Below are positions 9,749 through 19,736 of a stretch of 64,000 bases of DNA, piece after piece (within the stretch, counting starts at the first letter, position 1; every line of letters begins with the position of its first letter). Below the pieces are notes generated by a model that worked only from the letters and a program-made list of their open reading frames with translations, made no database searches and was not told the DNA's origin. Where the stretch lies: the NCBI GenBank assembly GCA_017355425.1, contig CP070233.1, positions 3,761,501-3,825,500 of the forward strand, written 5' to 3'. A program made the position numbers and the translations under genes. The DNA comes from Dolichospermum sp. DET69. Its GTDB lineage: Bacteria; Cyanobacteriota; Cyanobacteriia; Cyanobacteriales; Nostocaceae.

Positions 9749-9994
9749 TCACTTTTGCCCAGATAAATCTGTGGGTGGTCGATCATTGCTCCAAGCCCAC
9801 CAGACATAACTGCAATGACAATGATAGAATTCTTGCCATTTACGACGACGATCTGGGGTGGTTACGGGAGATCTCCTATTTAACCACACATTAACGGCTT
9901 CTCTGCTACCAGCGTGGCATTTGGGACAATGAAACTGATAGGCGTGTACGGCTTGATTAGTCCATTCTGGGGGATTGGGATCAAAAGCGTCCAT
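9749..9994 (-). CDS. Small zinc-ribbon-like cyanobacterial protein
   Basis: This 81-residue protein has CPKC near residue 25 and HCHC near residue 59, enough for one zinc-ribbon site, and a Trp-rich tail (YVWWAWSNDRP). No known function is recognised. It is transcribed divergently from the DUF3318 gene, 65 bases away, and convergently to the Uma2 gene. The composition and clear start make it a believable gene. Confidence 0.6.
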   Translation of the reverse strand: MDAFDPNPPEWTNQAVHAYQFHCPKCHAGSREAVNVWLNRRSPVTTPDRRRKWQEFYHCHCSYVWWAWSNDRPPTDLSGQK

Positions 9995-10059
9995 ATAAAT
10001 ATAAAGTGGAATAAAGTGTAATTTTAGTAGTCATTGAATATACATAATTATGACTAATA

Positions 10060-10671
10060 ATGGATGCTATGGAACCAAATATTGAAATTCGTCGTTTATT
10101 AGATGTAATGCCCGCTTCTGGGCGCATGATGACTAAAATCGTCAGTAAACCAGAACAAAAACAGGTAATAGATGCTGCTTTTCCTCTGCCTTTAAGTCAA
10201 GCTAGACCAATATATATTAATTTCGATTTGTGGCGACGGTTGACAAAACCTCAACGGGATTTGCTCCTATTGCAGAGAGTATCCTGGTTAATCGGTGTGA
10301 AATGGTTACAACCGAATATTTATCAAGGTGTGGTCTTAGCTGGGTTTGCGGGGGGAATCCTGGAAGCAGTTCAATCTGATGTGGTAGGTGTGGTTATAGC
10401 TGGGGGATTAACTGCCTTAGCGGCTATGCGGATTTGGCGCATGAATAAATCCCAAGAAGCAGAATTAAATGCTGATATAGCGGCCATTCGGATTGCCAAA
10501 AGACGGGGTTATTCAGACACTGAAGCCGCCCAACATTTGTTAACAGCTATTGAAGCAGTAGGAACAATAGAAGGGCGTTCTGGTTTAAATTTTAGTGAAT
10601 TAATTCGTTGTCAAAACTTGAAAGTAATTGCTGGTTTATCACAAGTTGGTATCCCTAAAAACTATCAATAG
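10060..10671 (+). CDS. DUF3318 domain-containing protein
   Basis: This protein of up to 203 residues starts with EIRRLLDVMPASGRMMTKI, the typical opening of the cyanobacterial DUF3318 family. A hydrophobic pair of helices (about residues 100-130, GVVLAGFAGGILEAV and VVGVVIAGGLTALAA) would span the membrane. The role of the family is unknown. Family members usually begin at MEPN, so the second ATG (10069) may be the true start. Confidence 0.75.
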   Translation: MDAMEPNIEIRRLLDVMPASGRMMTKIVSKPEQKQVIDAAFPLPLSQARPIYINFDLWRRLTKPQRDLLLLQRVSWLIGVKWLQPNIYQGVVLAGFAGGILEAVQSDVVGVVIAGGLTALAAMRIWRMNKSQEAELNADIAAIRIAKRRGYSDTEAAQHLLTAIEAVGTIEGRSGLNFSELIRCQNLKVIAGLSQVGIPKNYQ

Positions 10672-11189
10672 ATTTATAAGAAAATAGGCTAAAAACCCTT
10701 GAGGGCAAGTTTTGGAGCGTGGCGGAAAAACTTAACTGTCCTTTAGGCAAGGGATGAAAGCCAACTAGAGGCCAATACTGCTCGGTTAAGCCTCTAACAT
10801 ACCTCTAAGATACAAGGTTGGGTTGTTCGCGTTAGCGTTGCGGAGCAATCGGAACGAAACCCAACGAAATCCTTGGTAATGTTGGGTTTCGCTGTCGCTC
10901 AACCCAACCTACATTTCCTTGACCGACAAGTATTGAACTAGAGGCTGTCTTCCTTCAGTGACTTGTGTTATCCTAATTATCAACAAATAGAACGAAAGGC
11001 ACGGAAGCCACTTGGCAATAGATGGGTGGAGGAAGTGCCAAAAAGGCGAATAAATTCGCCGTGACATGATAGAATTAATCAGCAAGTAGGAATAACCATC
11101 AACGCTCATAAGTGTTTTATTAAGGAGAAACCCCTGATTTATCTCGTCTCGGCATAGCCGTAGCCTGGGTAAACAAGCAATGGTAAAGC
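10672..11189. other. Gene-poor stretch with palindromic repeats
   Basis: No convincing gene is seen. It contains a GTTGGGTT-type palindromic repeat (10816-10911) and a stretch from about 10920 with only short open frames on both strands. Together with the IS605-type right-end hairpin at 11336 it may be the remains of an IS200/IS605 element, but no tnpA or tnpB residue pattern is readable. Confidence 0.4.
10816..10911. repeat. Dispersed GTTGGGTT palindromic repeat
   Basis: GGTTGGGTTG on the left is mirrored by CAACCCAACC on the right, with an internal GTTGGGTTTCGCTG block. Related copies occur at 21080-21260 and 34876-34907. Confidence 0.7.
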
Positions 11190-11306
11190 ATGGAGCGTTT
11201 AACATCAAAAATTGATGGACTCACAAAAGCAGCAAAAAAAATCAAAAGTAAGCGCAATTGCAATACCTGTCGTACTGGTAGTTGTCTTGAGCGTCTAGGA
11301 GGATAA
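11190..11306 (+). CDS. Possible 38-aa cysteine-containing peptide
   Basis: An ATG-to-TAA frame of 38 codons encodes a Lys-rich first half (GLTKAAKKIKSKRNC) and a C-terminal core with three Cys, CNTCRTGSCLERLGG. It lies 86 bases before the NRPS start, on the same strand. I do not recognise it. It could be a small peptide gene, a leader, or chance. There is no strong ribosome binding site (GGTAAAGC before the ATG), so support is weak. Confidence 0.3.
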   Translation: MERLTSKIDGLTKAAKKIKSKRNCNTCRTGSCLERLGG

Positions 11307-11335
11307 TTGACTATCCTTTTTAAGCAGGTCTTAAA

Positions 11336-11368
11336 GAATCTGCGTGTCTTTAGACCGCAGAGTGTCAA
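11336..11368 (+). mobile_element. Solo IS200/IS605-type right-end hairpin
   Basis: CTGCG-tgtctttagac-CGCAG followed by AGTGTCAA matches the right end of the complete tnpB element at 58811-58840 in loop and tail while the stem bases differ in a paired way. It is 25 bases before the NRPS start codon, so the NRPS promoter may lie in or near transposon-derived DNA. Confidence 0.6.
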
Positions 11369-11392
11369 GGATAACAAAGTTATAAATTAGCA

Positions 11393-14300
11393 ATGCAGAG
11401 CAATTCTTCTTTGGAAAGGCAGCCACAACTTACAGAGGAAGCAAAATCATTTCCCCTCTCCTACGGTCAACAAGCGATGTGGTTTCTTGACCAGATAGCA
11501 CCCCAGAGCATCGCATACAATATCTATACAACATTACGGATAAACTCAGATTTACACTTGGAGGCATGGCACAGAGCGTGGCTTCAGATTGTAGAACGTC
11601 ATCCTATCCTACGAACTACTTATGCACAGTATGAAGATCAACCTATTCAAGTAATTCACCCATACCAAGAGATAGATATTAAAATAACAGATGCTTCTGC
11701 TTGGAATTTAGACTACTTGAAAAAACAAATTCTGACAGAAACCGAGCGTCCCTACGACTTGGAAACAGGTCCAGTATTGCGGGTACATCTATTTACAAGA
11801 TCATCAGAAGAACATATCCAATTACTGGCCATGCACCACATTGCTGGAGATATGTGGTCTTTTGACATATTATTAAATGAACTGCAAATTCTGTATGCTA
11901 CAGAAGTAAAAACATTGTCTCAAGCTGACTTACAAATTATTGAAAATTCAGATATTTATAATTCAAAAATAGATAATATCCCCTCCCTGCCAAAGCTGTC
12001 ATACACAGATTATATAAATTGGCAGTCTGAAATGTTGACAAGTTCTCAAGGTGAACAACTTTCAGCATACTGGCATAAACAATTAATAGGTGAGTTGCCA
12101 GTCTTAGACTTGCCTGTAGATAAACTTAGACCAAATGTGCAAACCTACTCTGGCAATACACACATCATCAAGTTAGATGAAGAATTGCTTTCCAGGCTGA
12201 GAAAGTTGTCAGAATCGGAAAAAACCAGCCTGTATAGAATTTTTCTGGCTGCATTTTTTATCCTATTTTACCGCTTATCAGGACAAGAAGACATCCTAGT
12301 AGGTTGTCCGGTTGCGGGTCGGTCAGGTAACAAGGAGTTTGAAAGTATTGTTGGCTATTTTACAGACCCCGTAGTATTACGTGCAAATCTAGGGGAAAAT
12401 CCCACCTTCAGAGATTTTCTTGCTCAAATACGTCGCACAGTTTCTGAGGGTAAGAAACATGAAGATTATCCCTTTCCCCTATTAGTAAAACAGCTTATTC
12501 CTGAAAGAGATTCTAGTCGTCCTCCTCTGTTTCAAGTTTCTTTAACTTGGCAAGAGCATCGCTGGTATGATAATAGCCAAAAATCATCTTTAGTGATGTC
12601 GCCATTCTTAATAGAAGGACATCAACGAGGATCAGCATTTGATATAGATTTGGCGATTATTAAAACTGGTGGTGAGTTTAATTTTTGCTGGCAATACAAC
12701 ACTGATCTGTTTAATATTTCCACTGTAGAACGAATAGCAGGAAATTATCAAACCTTACTAGAAAGTATTTTAATTAATCCAGAACAACCTATTTCCCAAT
12801 TACCATTGTTAACAGAAGTTGAGCAATGTCAATTATTAGTTGATTGGAATAATACTAAAAAAGATTATCCATTAGATAAATGTATCCATCAATTGTTTGA
12901 AGAACAGGTAATCAAAACACCCGACGCTATAGCGGTAGAGTTGGAAGGGGAAAAATTAACTTATCAGGAATTAAATCAACAGGCAAATCAACTAGCAAAT
13001 TATCTGCAAAAACTGGGTGTGAATCCAGAAGTTTTAGTAGGAATATGTGTAGAGCGATCGCTGTTAATGGTAGTAGGATTATTAGGGATTCTCAAAGCTG
13101 GTGGTGCTTATGTTCCTTTAGATCCAGCTTATCCAGCCGAGCGTTTAGCTTATATGTTAGATGATTCTCAGGCAAAAGTGCTACTAACTCAACAGCAGTT
13201 AGTGAACTCAATACCGAATACTGGCTTAGAGGTGATCTGTTTAGATACTGATTGGGAATTAATCAGCACTGAAAGCGACAAAAACCCACAAACACAAACT
13301 CAAGTTAAAGCCAATAATTTAGCCTATGTAATTTATACCTCCGGCTCTACAGGAAAGCCGAAAGGAGTAATGATTGAACATCGGTCTTTAGTGAATTTCA
13401 CCCAAACAGTAAAAGATAAGTATGGGATGAACAATAAAGACAGAGTTCTTCAAGCAGCATCTATTAGTTTTGACGCAGCTGCAGAAGAAATCTATCCCTG
13501 TCTAGTCTCTGGTGCAACCTTAGTGCTACGGACTGCTGAAATGTTGGGTGCTGTCTCCACATTTGTACAGAAGTGCTGGGAATGGAAATTAACAGTATTA
13601 ATGGTGGGAACAGCCTACTGGCATCAGTTAACGGCTGAATTAGCAACAACAAATGAAACCCTACCACCATCAGTAAGATTGTTATCAACTGGGGGAGAAC
13701 AATGGCTACCAGAAAAATTAAAGTTGTGGCAAAAGTGCATGGAGGAGAGGTCAAGTATTCAGAATTTAAAAGCACCACCGCTATTAATGAACGGCTACGG
13801 ACCAACAGAAGCAACGGTATTGTCAACAGTATACGACTTATCAAAGTTAGCAACAGAGGATACAAGGACACGGCAAATAATTGGTACTGCTTTTGATAAT
13901 GTGCAGACTTACATTCTTGATAGCTATTTACAACCAGTCCCTATCGGTGTACCGGGGGAATTGCATATTGGTGGTATGGGTTTAGCTAGAGGTTATCTCC
14001 ACCGTCCAGATTTAACAGATGCAAAATTTATTCCTCACCCCTTTAAGCCATTAGAACGTATTTACAAAACAGGGGATTTAGCTCGTTATTTACCAGACGG
14101 GAATATTGAGTTTTTGGGTCGCATTGACAATCAGGTGAAAATACGCGGTTTTCGCATTGAACTGGGGGAAATTGAAACTTTACTGATTACACACCCCCAA
14201 ATATCAGAAGCGGTAGTGATTGATTCTGATCATATTCCAGGTTCTAAACGCCTAGTTGCATACATAGTAGGGACGTTGAATGGAACGTCTTTACCCCAGT

Positions 14301-17300
14301 CGCAATTGTGTTCTTTCCTGAAACAGAAGTTACCAGATTACATGATACCTTCTGCTTTTGTGGTTTTGGATGCTCTGCCTCTTACCCCTAATGGTAAGGT
14401 AGATCGGCGTGGTTTACCTAAACCTGATACAACAAGCCATAAAATAGAAACGGATCTAGCAGCACCGCGCACGGAGTCTGAAGAAATACTAGCAAAAATA
14501 TGGTGTGAAGTTCTGCATCTTAAACAAGTTGGTATCCATGACAATTTCTTTGAGTTGGGTGGAGATTCTATTCTCAGTATTCAGATTATTTTTAAAGCTA
14601 AACAAGCTGGATTGCAATTAACGGCTAAACAGATATTTCAAAACCAGACGATTGCTGAATTGGCGGCAGTAACTAACATCACTCAGACGGTGAAAGCAGA
14701 ACAAGGTTTGGTAACAGGATTATTACCGCTGACACCTATTCAACACTGGTTCAAAGAGCAAAATTTCCCCGAACCTCACCACTTTAATCAGTCATTGCTG
14801 CTGGAATTATCTGGGGTAGTTGACTGGACTTTATTCCCAGAAGTGATGCGACAATTATTATTACATCATGATACTCTGCGCTTACGTTGTCCTGCCGATG
14901 GGGAACAGATTAATATTACCTCTGATGATACTATTCCTTTTTCTTATGTAGATTTATCGGACATCCCAGATAGGGAACAAAAAGCAGCTATTGAAGCCAC
15001 TGCTAATTCCCTGCAAACTAGCTTGAATATTGCTTCTGGTCCAATAGTGCAAGTAGCGTTTTTTGGTCTAGGTACTAACAAATCCAGCCGATTATTAATA
15101 ATTATTCATCACCTCGCAGTAGACGGCGTTTCTTGGCGAATTTTGTTAGAAGACTTAGAAACAGCTTACGAGCAGATTAGTCGCGGTGAAAAGATTCAGT
15201 TTCGTCCTAAGACAACATCTTTTAAATACTGGGCTGAGAAACTGAATTCTTACGCACAGTCTGATAGTGCAAAGCAAAAACTAACTTATTGGCAAGGTAT
15301 TTCATCTACACAAATAACTCGTATACCAGTCGATCATGCCTTGGGTGCTAATACTGTAGCATTCAATCAGATCATATCAGTTTCACTCTCACCAGAGGAA
15401 ACCCGCGCTTTATTGCAGGAAGTTCCTAAAGCTTATAAAACCCAGATTAATGATATCTTGCTAACTGCTTTATTGCAGACTTTAGGTAGTTGGATTGGTA
15501 GTAATTCTGTGTTACTTGATCTTGAAGGTCATGGACGAGAAGATATTTTTGAAGATGTAGACTTATCGAGGACAGTCGGTTGGTTTACGACCATCTTTCC
15601 CGTACTTTTAGAGTTAAAAGCAACAGATAATCTGGGAGATGGGATTAAATCTATTAAAAAACAACTTGGTGCTGTTCGAGGTCAATTGGGGGGTATTGGC
15701 TACGGTTTGCTGCGCTATTTGAGTGGTGATAAAGATATTATCTCTCAACTTTCAACAATGCCAAAAGCTGAAGTTAGTTTCAATTATTTGGGACAATTCG
15801 ATTGGGGAAGACAAGAAAATTCCTTCTTTAAACTAGCTTCTGAATCAGTGGGAGCGGAACATAGCCAGCAAGAGAATTGCAGTCATTTACTAGATATTAA
15901 TGGACTCGTAGTAGATGGTCAGTTAAAACTAGATTGGACTTACAGCGAAAATTTTCACCACCGAGACACTATTGAAAATCTCGCTGAAGATTTTGCAGCA
16001 AATTTGCGTTTTCTAATTACTCATTGTTTATCTATTGATGTATCTGCAAACCAGGAAATTTACGGCTTTTCTCAACCAATAAATAATTATCAGCATCAGG
16101 AAAATAATGTTCCTGTCCCCCTACATTTATTAGAACTGACTCAAGATATCTCTGAGTTATTACCTGATGATACACAATTCGCATATCCTCTTGCCAAAAT
16201 GCAGGAGTTTATGTTGCATCATTACGCGAATGATCATCAAAAAATGGGGGTTTATCATGGACAGGAATTATTAGATATATATGATGAAAATCTTTCTATA
16301 AGTGTCTTCAAGAAAGCTCTACAAATTCTAGTAGAAAAACATCCAACTCTGAGAACGGTGTTTATTTTTCAGAACGGAAAACCAGTATGTCAAGTGGTTA
16401 GAAACAATCTGAATTTTTCCATCAATGAAAAAGATATTAGTCACATCAAATCAGAGGAACAGGAAAATTACATTGATGCAATCATAAAGCAAGATAGGCA
16501 GAATTTATTCAACGTTGAGAATTGCAATGAAGCACTTTTTAGATTATGGATTTTTGCTAAAGCTGAAAATCACATTGAATTCTTCATGTCAATGCACCAT
16601 GCAATTACAGATGGTTGGAGTAGTATTGAATTTGTAAATCAACTAGAGGAATTATATTCTGCTCTCAAGCAAGGAGAAGAAATAACCGTGATTCCTGCAA
16701 ATAATGTGCATCAGGAATTTGTCGCTTTAGAGAAAGAAATCATTAGCTCAACAGAAGCATCAAATTTCTGGAAACTTCATTTGCAAAATTACAAATATAA
16801 ACCATTACAGCCGTTAAAGACGACCGTATTTCAAGTAAAATCTGCTTCCGATAGCCAGAAAGCCATAGAAGAAAACTTTAACGCAGAAATAATTCTTGAT
16901 TTACGTGAATGTTGTCGGAAATTGAAAGTTTCACCAAAAGCAATTTTCTTGAGTACATACCTGGATCTCATTAGTATTGTCATGAAAGAAAATCAGGTTT
17001 CTGTAGGAGTTATTTCTAATGGTAGGATAGAAAGATTATCTGATCCCTTGGGAGCTTTAGGTTTATTCTGGAATATTGTGCCATTTTGTCAAACAATTAC
17101 AGAAGATAAAGGGGTACAAATTAAAAATGTCCAGCAAACCCTAATTGATATTGAACCTTGTGTGAGATATCCACTGCTGCAAATTCTGTCAGACCAAAAA
17201 ACAACGGAATTATTTTTGGCTACGTTTAATTTTGTAAATTTCCATAATACCAAAACTGTGAACAAGCATACTAGCTTAAAGGTACAGAGAAAAATGATTT

Positions 17301-17464
17301 ATGACAAGTTTAACTTTCCTTTAAATTATGCTATTTCCATGGAATCATTATCAGGAAATGTCAGCATTCATGTAGAATACGATCAGACATATTTTAGTTA
17401 CAAAGATATTCAATTAATGCTGCAAAATTATGTTGAAATCTTAAAAAATAGAGTTTATGGATAA
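11393..17464 (+). CDS. Single-module NRPS, domains C-A-PCP-E-C
   Basis: This 2,023-residue nonribosomal peptide synthetase has, in order: condensation (about 20-480, HHIAGDMWS near 148); adenylation (about 497-1012, with YTSGSTGKPKG, NGYGPTE and the core Lys in LTPNGKVDR); carrier protein (LGGDSILS near 1054, Ser for phosphopantetheine); epimerization (about 1100-1550, HHLAVDGVSW, EGHGRED and FNYLGQFD); and a second condensation domain (about 1580-2010, MHHAITDGWSS). It would activate one amino acid and invert it to the D form. There is no thioesterase or reductase; the final C domain may release the product onto a free amine. My alignment by eye puts Glu at pocket position 239, which would suit a basic side chain. 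It opens a biosynthetic run of enzymes for a chorismate-derived amino acid. Confidence 0.95.
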   Translation: MQSNSSLERQPQLTEEAKSFPLSYGQQAMWFLDQIAPQSIAYNIYTTLRINSDLHLEAWHRAWLQIVERHPILRTTYAQYEDQPIQVIHPYQEIDIKITDASAWNLDYLKKQILTETERPYDLETGPVLRVHLFTRSSEEHIQLLAMHHIAGDMWSFDILLNELQILYATEVKTLSQADLQIIENSDIYNSKIDNIPSLPKLSYTDYINWQSEMLTSSQGEQLSAYWHKQLIGELPVLDLPVDKLRPNVQTYSGNTHIIKLDEELLSRLRKLSESEKTSLYRIFLAAFFILFYRLSGQEDILVGCPVAGRSGNKEFESIVGYFTDPVVLRANLGENPTFRDFLAQIRRTVSEGKKHEDYPFPLLVKQLIPERDSSRPPLFQVSLTWQEHRWYDNSQKSSLVMSPFLIEGHQRGSAFDIDLAIIKTGGEFNFCWQYNTDLFNISTVERIAGNYQTLLESILINPEQPISQLPLLTEVEQCQLLVDWNNTKKDYPLDKCIHQLFEEQVIKTPDAIAVELEGEKLTYQELNQQANQLANYLQKLGVNPEVLVGICVERSLLMVVGLLGILKAGGAYVPLDPAYPAERLAYMLDDSQAKVLLTQQQLVNSIPNTGLEVICLDTDWELISTESDKNPQTQTQVKANNLAYVIYTSGSTGKPKGVMIEHRSLVNFTQTVKDKYGMNNKDRVLQAASISFDAAAEEIYPCLVSGATLVLRTAEMLGAVSTFVQKCWEWKLTVLMVGTAYWHQLTAELATTNETLPPSVRLLSTGGEQWLPEKLKLWQKCMEERSSIQNLKAPPLLMNGYGPTEATVLSTVYDLSKLATEDTRTRQIIGTAFDNVQTYILDSYLQPVPIGVPGELHIGGMGLARGYLHRPDLTDAKFIPHPFKPLERIYKTGDLARYLPDGNIEFLGRIDNQVKIRGFRIELGEIETLLITHPQISEAVVIDSDHIPGSKRLVAYIVGTLNGTSLPQSQLCSFLKQKLPDYMIPSAFVVLDALPLTPNGKVDRRGLPKPDTTSHKIETDLAAPRTESEEILAKIWCEVLHLKQVGIHDNFFELGGDSILSIQIIFKAKQAGLQLTAKQIFQNQTIAELAAVTNITQTVKAEQGLVTGLLPLTPIQHWFKEQNFPEPHHFNQSLLLELSGVVDWTLFPEVMRQLLLHHDTLRLRCPADGEQINITSDDTIPFSYVDLSDIPDREQKAAIEATANSLQTSLNIASGPIVQVAFFGLGTNKSSRLLIIIHHLAVDGVSWRILLEDLETAYEQISRGEKIQFRPKTTSFKYWAEKLNSYAQSDSAKQKLTYWQGISSTQITRIPVDHALGANTVAFNQIISVSLSPEETRALLQEVPKAYKTQINDILLTALLQTLGSWIGSNSVLLDLEGHGREDIFEDVDLSRTVGWFTTIFPVLLELKATDNLGDGIKSIKKQLGAVRGQLGGIGYGLLRYLSGDKDIISQLSTMPKAEVSFNYLGQFDWGRQENSFFKLASESVGAEHSQQENCSHLLDINGLVVDGQLKLDWTYSENFHHRDTIENLAEDFAANLRFLITHCLSIDVSANQEIYGFSQPINNYQHQENNVPVPLHLLELTQDISELLPDDTQFAYPLAKMQEFMLHHYANDHQKMGVYHGQELLDIYDENLSISVFKKALQILVEKHPTLRTVFIFQNGKPVCQVVRNNLNFSINEKDISHIKSEEQENYIDAIIKQDRQNLFNVENCNEALFRLWIFAKAENHIEFFMSMHHAITDGWSSIEFVNQLEELYSALKQGEEITVIPANNVHQEFVALEKEIISSTEASNFWKLHLQNYKYKPLQPLKTTVFQVKSASDSQKAIEENFNAEIILDLRECCRKLKVSPKAIFLSTYLDLISIVMKENQVSVGVISNGRIERLSDPLGALGLFWNIVPFCQTITEDKGVQIKNVQQTLIDIEPCVRYPLLQILSDQKTTELFLATFNFVNFHNTKTVNKHTSLKVQRKMIYDKFNFPLNYAISMESLSGNVSIHVEYDQTYFSYKDIQLMLQNYVEILKNRVYG

Positions 17465-17543
17465 AAATTGCTGGAAACCTATCAAACTTTTGTACGTAGT
17501 TGGGCTTTAGCCCTTTTGACGAGTTAATTAAGAGGATTTAAAC

Positions 17544-19733
17544 ATGAAAACCTTGATTATTGATAACTACGACTCTTATACTTTTAACCTTTACCAATTG
17601 ATTGCAGAAGTTAATGGAGAGTATCCAACTGTAATTTATAATGATCAAGTTATATGGGATGAACTGAAACAGTGGGAATTTGATAACATCGTAATTTCAC
17701 CAGGTCCAGGCCGTCCAGAGAAATCAAAAGATTTTGGGATCTGTCGTCAAATGATTGAAAATGCCCAAGTACCACTTCTAGGCGTTTGCTTGGGACATCA
17801 GGGACTAGGATTTGGCTATGGAGGAAAAGTTATTCACGCACCTGAAGTTCGGCATGGTCGGCTCAGTGAGGTTTATCATACTGCTACTGATTTGTTTGCA
17901 GGAATACCTTCTCCTTTTTCTGTGGTGCGCTACCATTCTTTACTGGTTGCAGATGACCTACCGGACTGTTTAGAAAAAGTTGCGTGGACGGGTGACAATC
18001 TGATCATGGGAATGCGCCATCGCTCTTTACCAATGTGGGGTGTGCAGTTTCATCCAGAGTCAATCTGTACTGAGTATGGACATACTTTGTTTGAGAATTT
18101 TCAAGAAATTACTCGGAAATTTGCCCAAGAGCAAGGTAAAAGCCCGAAAAAACACTATTGGACAGAAAATAACGGGAATGGGAGCTTACCCACAAATTCT
18201 GCTAAGAAAAAACAGCAAGAGGAATTTGAACTTTGTACCCGCAAATTGAATTTGTTTACAGTGAGCGAAGCCGAACTTTGTCCCGATACTGAACAGATGT
18301 TTGTGCATTTATTTGGCAAATCAGCCAGTGCATTTTGGTTAGATAGCAGTCGGGTTGAACCTGGTCTTTCTCGCTTTTCTTTCATGGGAGATAACAGTGG
18401 TGAAAACAGTCTCCTAATTAATTATCGGACGCAAGGGCAAGAACTGACAATTACACAGTCCGATACTGTCAGTTTCAAAACAGAGGGGATTTTTGATTAT
18501 CTCCAGCGGGAAATTGAGCGGCGACATTGCTCATCTGAGCATTTACCTTTTGATTTTAACTGCGGGTTTGTGGGTTATTTTGGCTATGAATTAAAGGCAG
18601 AATCTGGAGGAAAATTCAATCACACATCTGCCTTACCTGATGCCATGTTTATGTTAGCAGATAGAATGATTGCAATTGATCACCAAGAGCAAACTATCTA
18701 TCTGCTTTGTCTAATTCAGAAAGGAAAAACAGCCTCCGCAGAAGATTGGTTTGAAGCGATCAAAAACCAAATTGACAATCTTCCTCCTCTGTCGCCTATT
18801 GTTCCTCAAAACAAAAAAACACCTGTTATTTTTAGATTGAGCAGGTCTGAAAAGACTTATCTTGATGATATTAAAAAATGTTTACAAGAAATTCACGAAG
18901 GAGAAACTTATCAAGTTTGTTTAACAAACCAGATTTACACAGATACAACACCTGATCCGCTAGAGTTCTATCGTTCATTACGCCGCATCAATCCTGCTCC
19001 TTATGCTGCATTTTTGCGCTTTGGTGATGTGGGAATTGCCTGTTCATCTCCAGAACGATTTCTGCAAATTGATCGCCAAGGTTGGGCAGAAACAAAACCT
19101 ATCAAGGGAACGTTACCACGAGGAAAAACACCCGCAGAAGATTTTATCCTCTGTGAACAATTGCGGAACAGTGAAAAAGATCGAGCGGAAAATCTGATGA
19201 TTGTGGATTTACTTCGCAATGATTTGGGACGGGTTTGTGCAGTGGGAACGGTTCATGTACCCAAATTAATGGATGTAGAAACCTACGCAACAGTACATCA
19301 ATTAGTGACGACAATTCGCGGTCAATTACGAGCTAATATGAGTGCCGTAGACTGCATTCGGAACGCCTTTCCTGGGGGTTCTATGACTGGCGCACCTAAG
19401 ATTAGAACCCTGGAAATTATTGATCGATTAGAGCAAGAAGCACGGGGTGTATACTCAGGGGCAATCGGCTTTTTGGGTTTGAATGGTTCAGCCGATTTAA
19501 ATATTGTCATTCGTACCGCTGTCCTGACCCCAGAACAAACTTCGATTGGTGTTGGCGGTGGTATTGTGGCACTTTCTGATCCCCAGATGGAGTTTCAAGA
19601 AATAATGCTGAAAGCTAAGGCATTAATTCAGGCAATGATGATCACAACTCATGGAGTTTCTGATCCCGATCAATATTATATCCAGGGAACAGAAACAGAG
19701 GTTTTTGATAACTATGAAAAAGTGGGTGTATAA
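17544..19733 (+). CDS. Fused aminodeoxychorismate synthase (PabA-PabB)
   Basis: This 729-residue fusion has an N-terminal class I glutamine amidotransferase (1-200: GVCLGHQG with the catalytic Cys, and QFHPES) and a C-terminal chorismate-binding domain (about 400-710). The motif PIKGT in the second domain is typical of aminodeoxychorismate synthase; anthranilate synthase has PIAGT. SMTGAPKIRTLEIID is the conserved end of the chorismate site. It would convert chorismate and glutamine to 4-amino-4-deoxychorismate. A good ribosome binding site (AGAGGA) precedes the ATG. It lies 79 bases after the NRPS and 3 bases before the BacA-like gene, so it belongs to the cluster and is probably not the folate-pathway copy. 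Confidence 0.92.
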   Translation: MKTLIIDNYDSYTFNLYQLIAEVNGEYPTVIYNDQVIWDELKQWEFDNIVISPGPGRPEKSKDFGICRQMIENAQVPLLGVCLGHQGLGFGYGGKVIHAPEVRHGRLSEVYHTATDLFAGIPSPFSVVRYHSLLVADDLPDCLEKVAWTGDNLIMGMRHRSLPMWGVQFHPESICTEYGHTLFENFQEITRKFAQEQGKSPKKHYWTENNGNGSLPTNSAKKKQQEEFELCTRKLNLFTVSEAELCPDTEQMFVHLFGKSASAFWLDSSRVEPGLSRFSFMGDNSGENSLLINYRTQGQELTITQSDTVSFKTEGIFDYLQREIERRHCSSEHLPFDFNCGFVGYFGYELKAESGGKFNHTSALPDAMFMLADRMIAIDHQEQTIYLLCLIQKGKTASAEDWFEAIKNQIDNLPPLSPIVPQNKKTPVIFRLSRSEKTYLDDIKKCLQEIHEGETYQVCLTNQIYTDTTPDPLEFYRSLRRINPAPYAAFLRFGDVGIACSSPERFLQIDRQGWAETKPIKGTLPRGKTPAEDFILCEQLRNSEKDRAENLMIVDLLRNDLGRVCAVGTVHVPKLMDVETYATVHQLVTTIRGQLRANMSAVDCIRNAFPGGSMTGAPKIRTLEIIDRLEQEARGVYSGAIGFLGLNGSADLNIVIRTAVLTPEQTSIGVGGGIVALSDPQMEFQEIMLKAKALIQAMMITTHGVSDPDQYYIQGTETEVFDNYEKVGV

Positions 19734-19736
19734 GCA

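Noticed and set aside
10909-11377. Two overlapping minus-strand frames of 85-99 codons before the NRPS
   Set aside because: No recognisable protein pattern; they run through the IS605-type hairpin and the plus-strand small frame, and look like chance frames.
17544-19733. Anthranilate synthase (tryptophan pathway) as identity of the fusion
   Set aside because: The chorismate domain has PIKGT, typical for ADC synthase, and no trp genes are adjacent.
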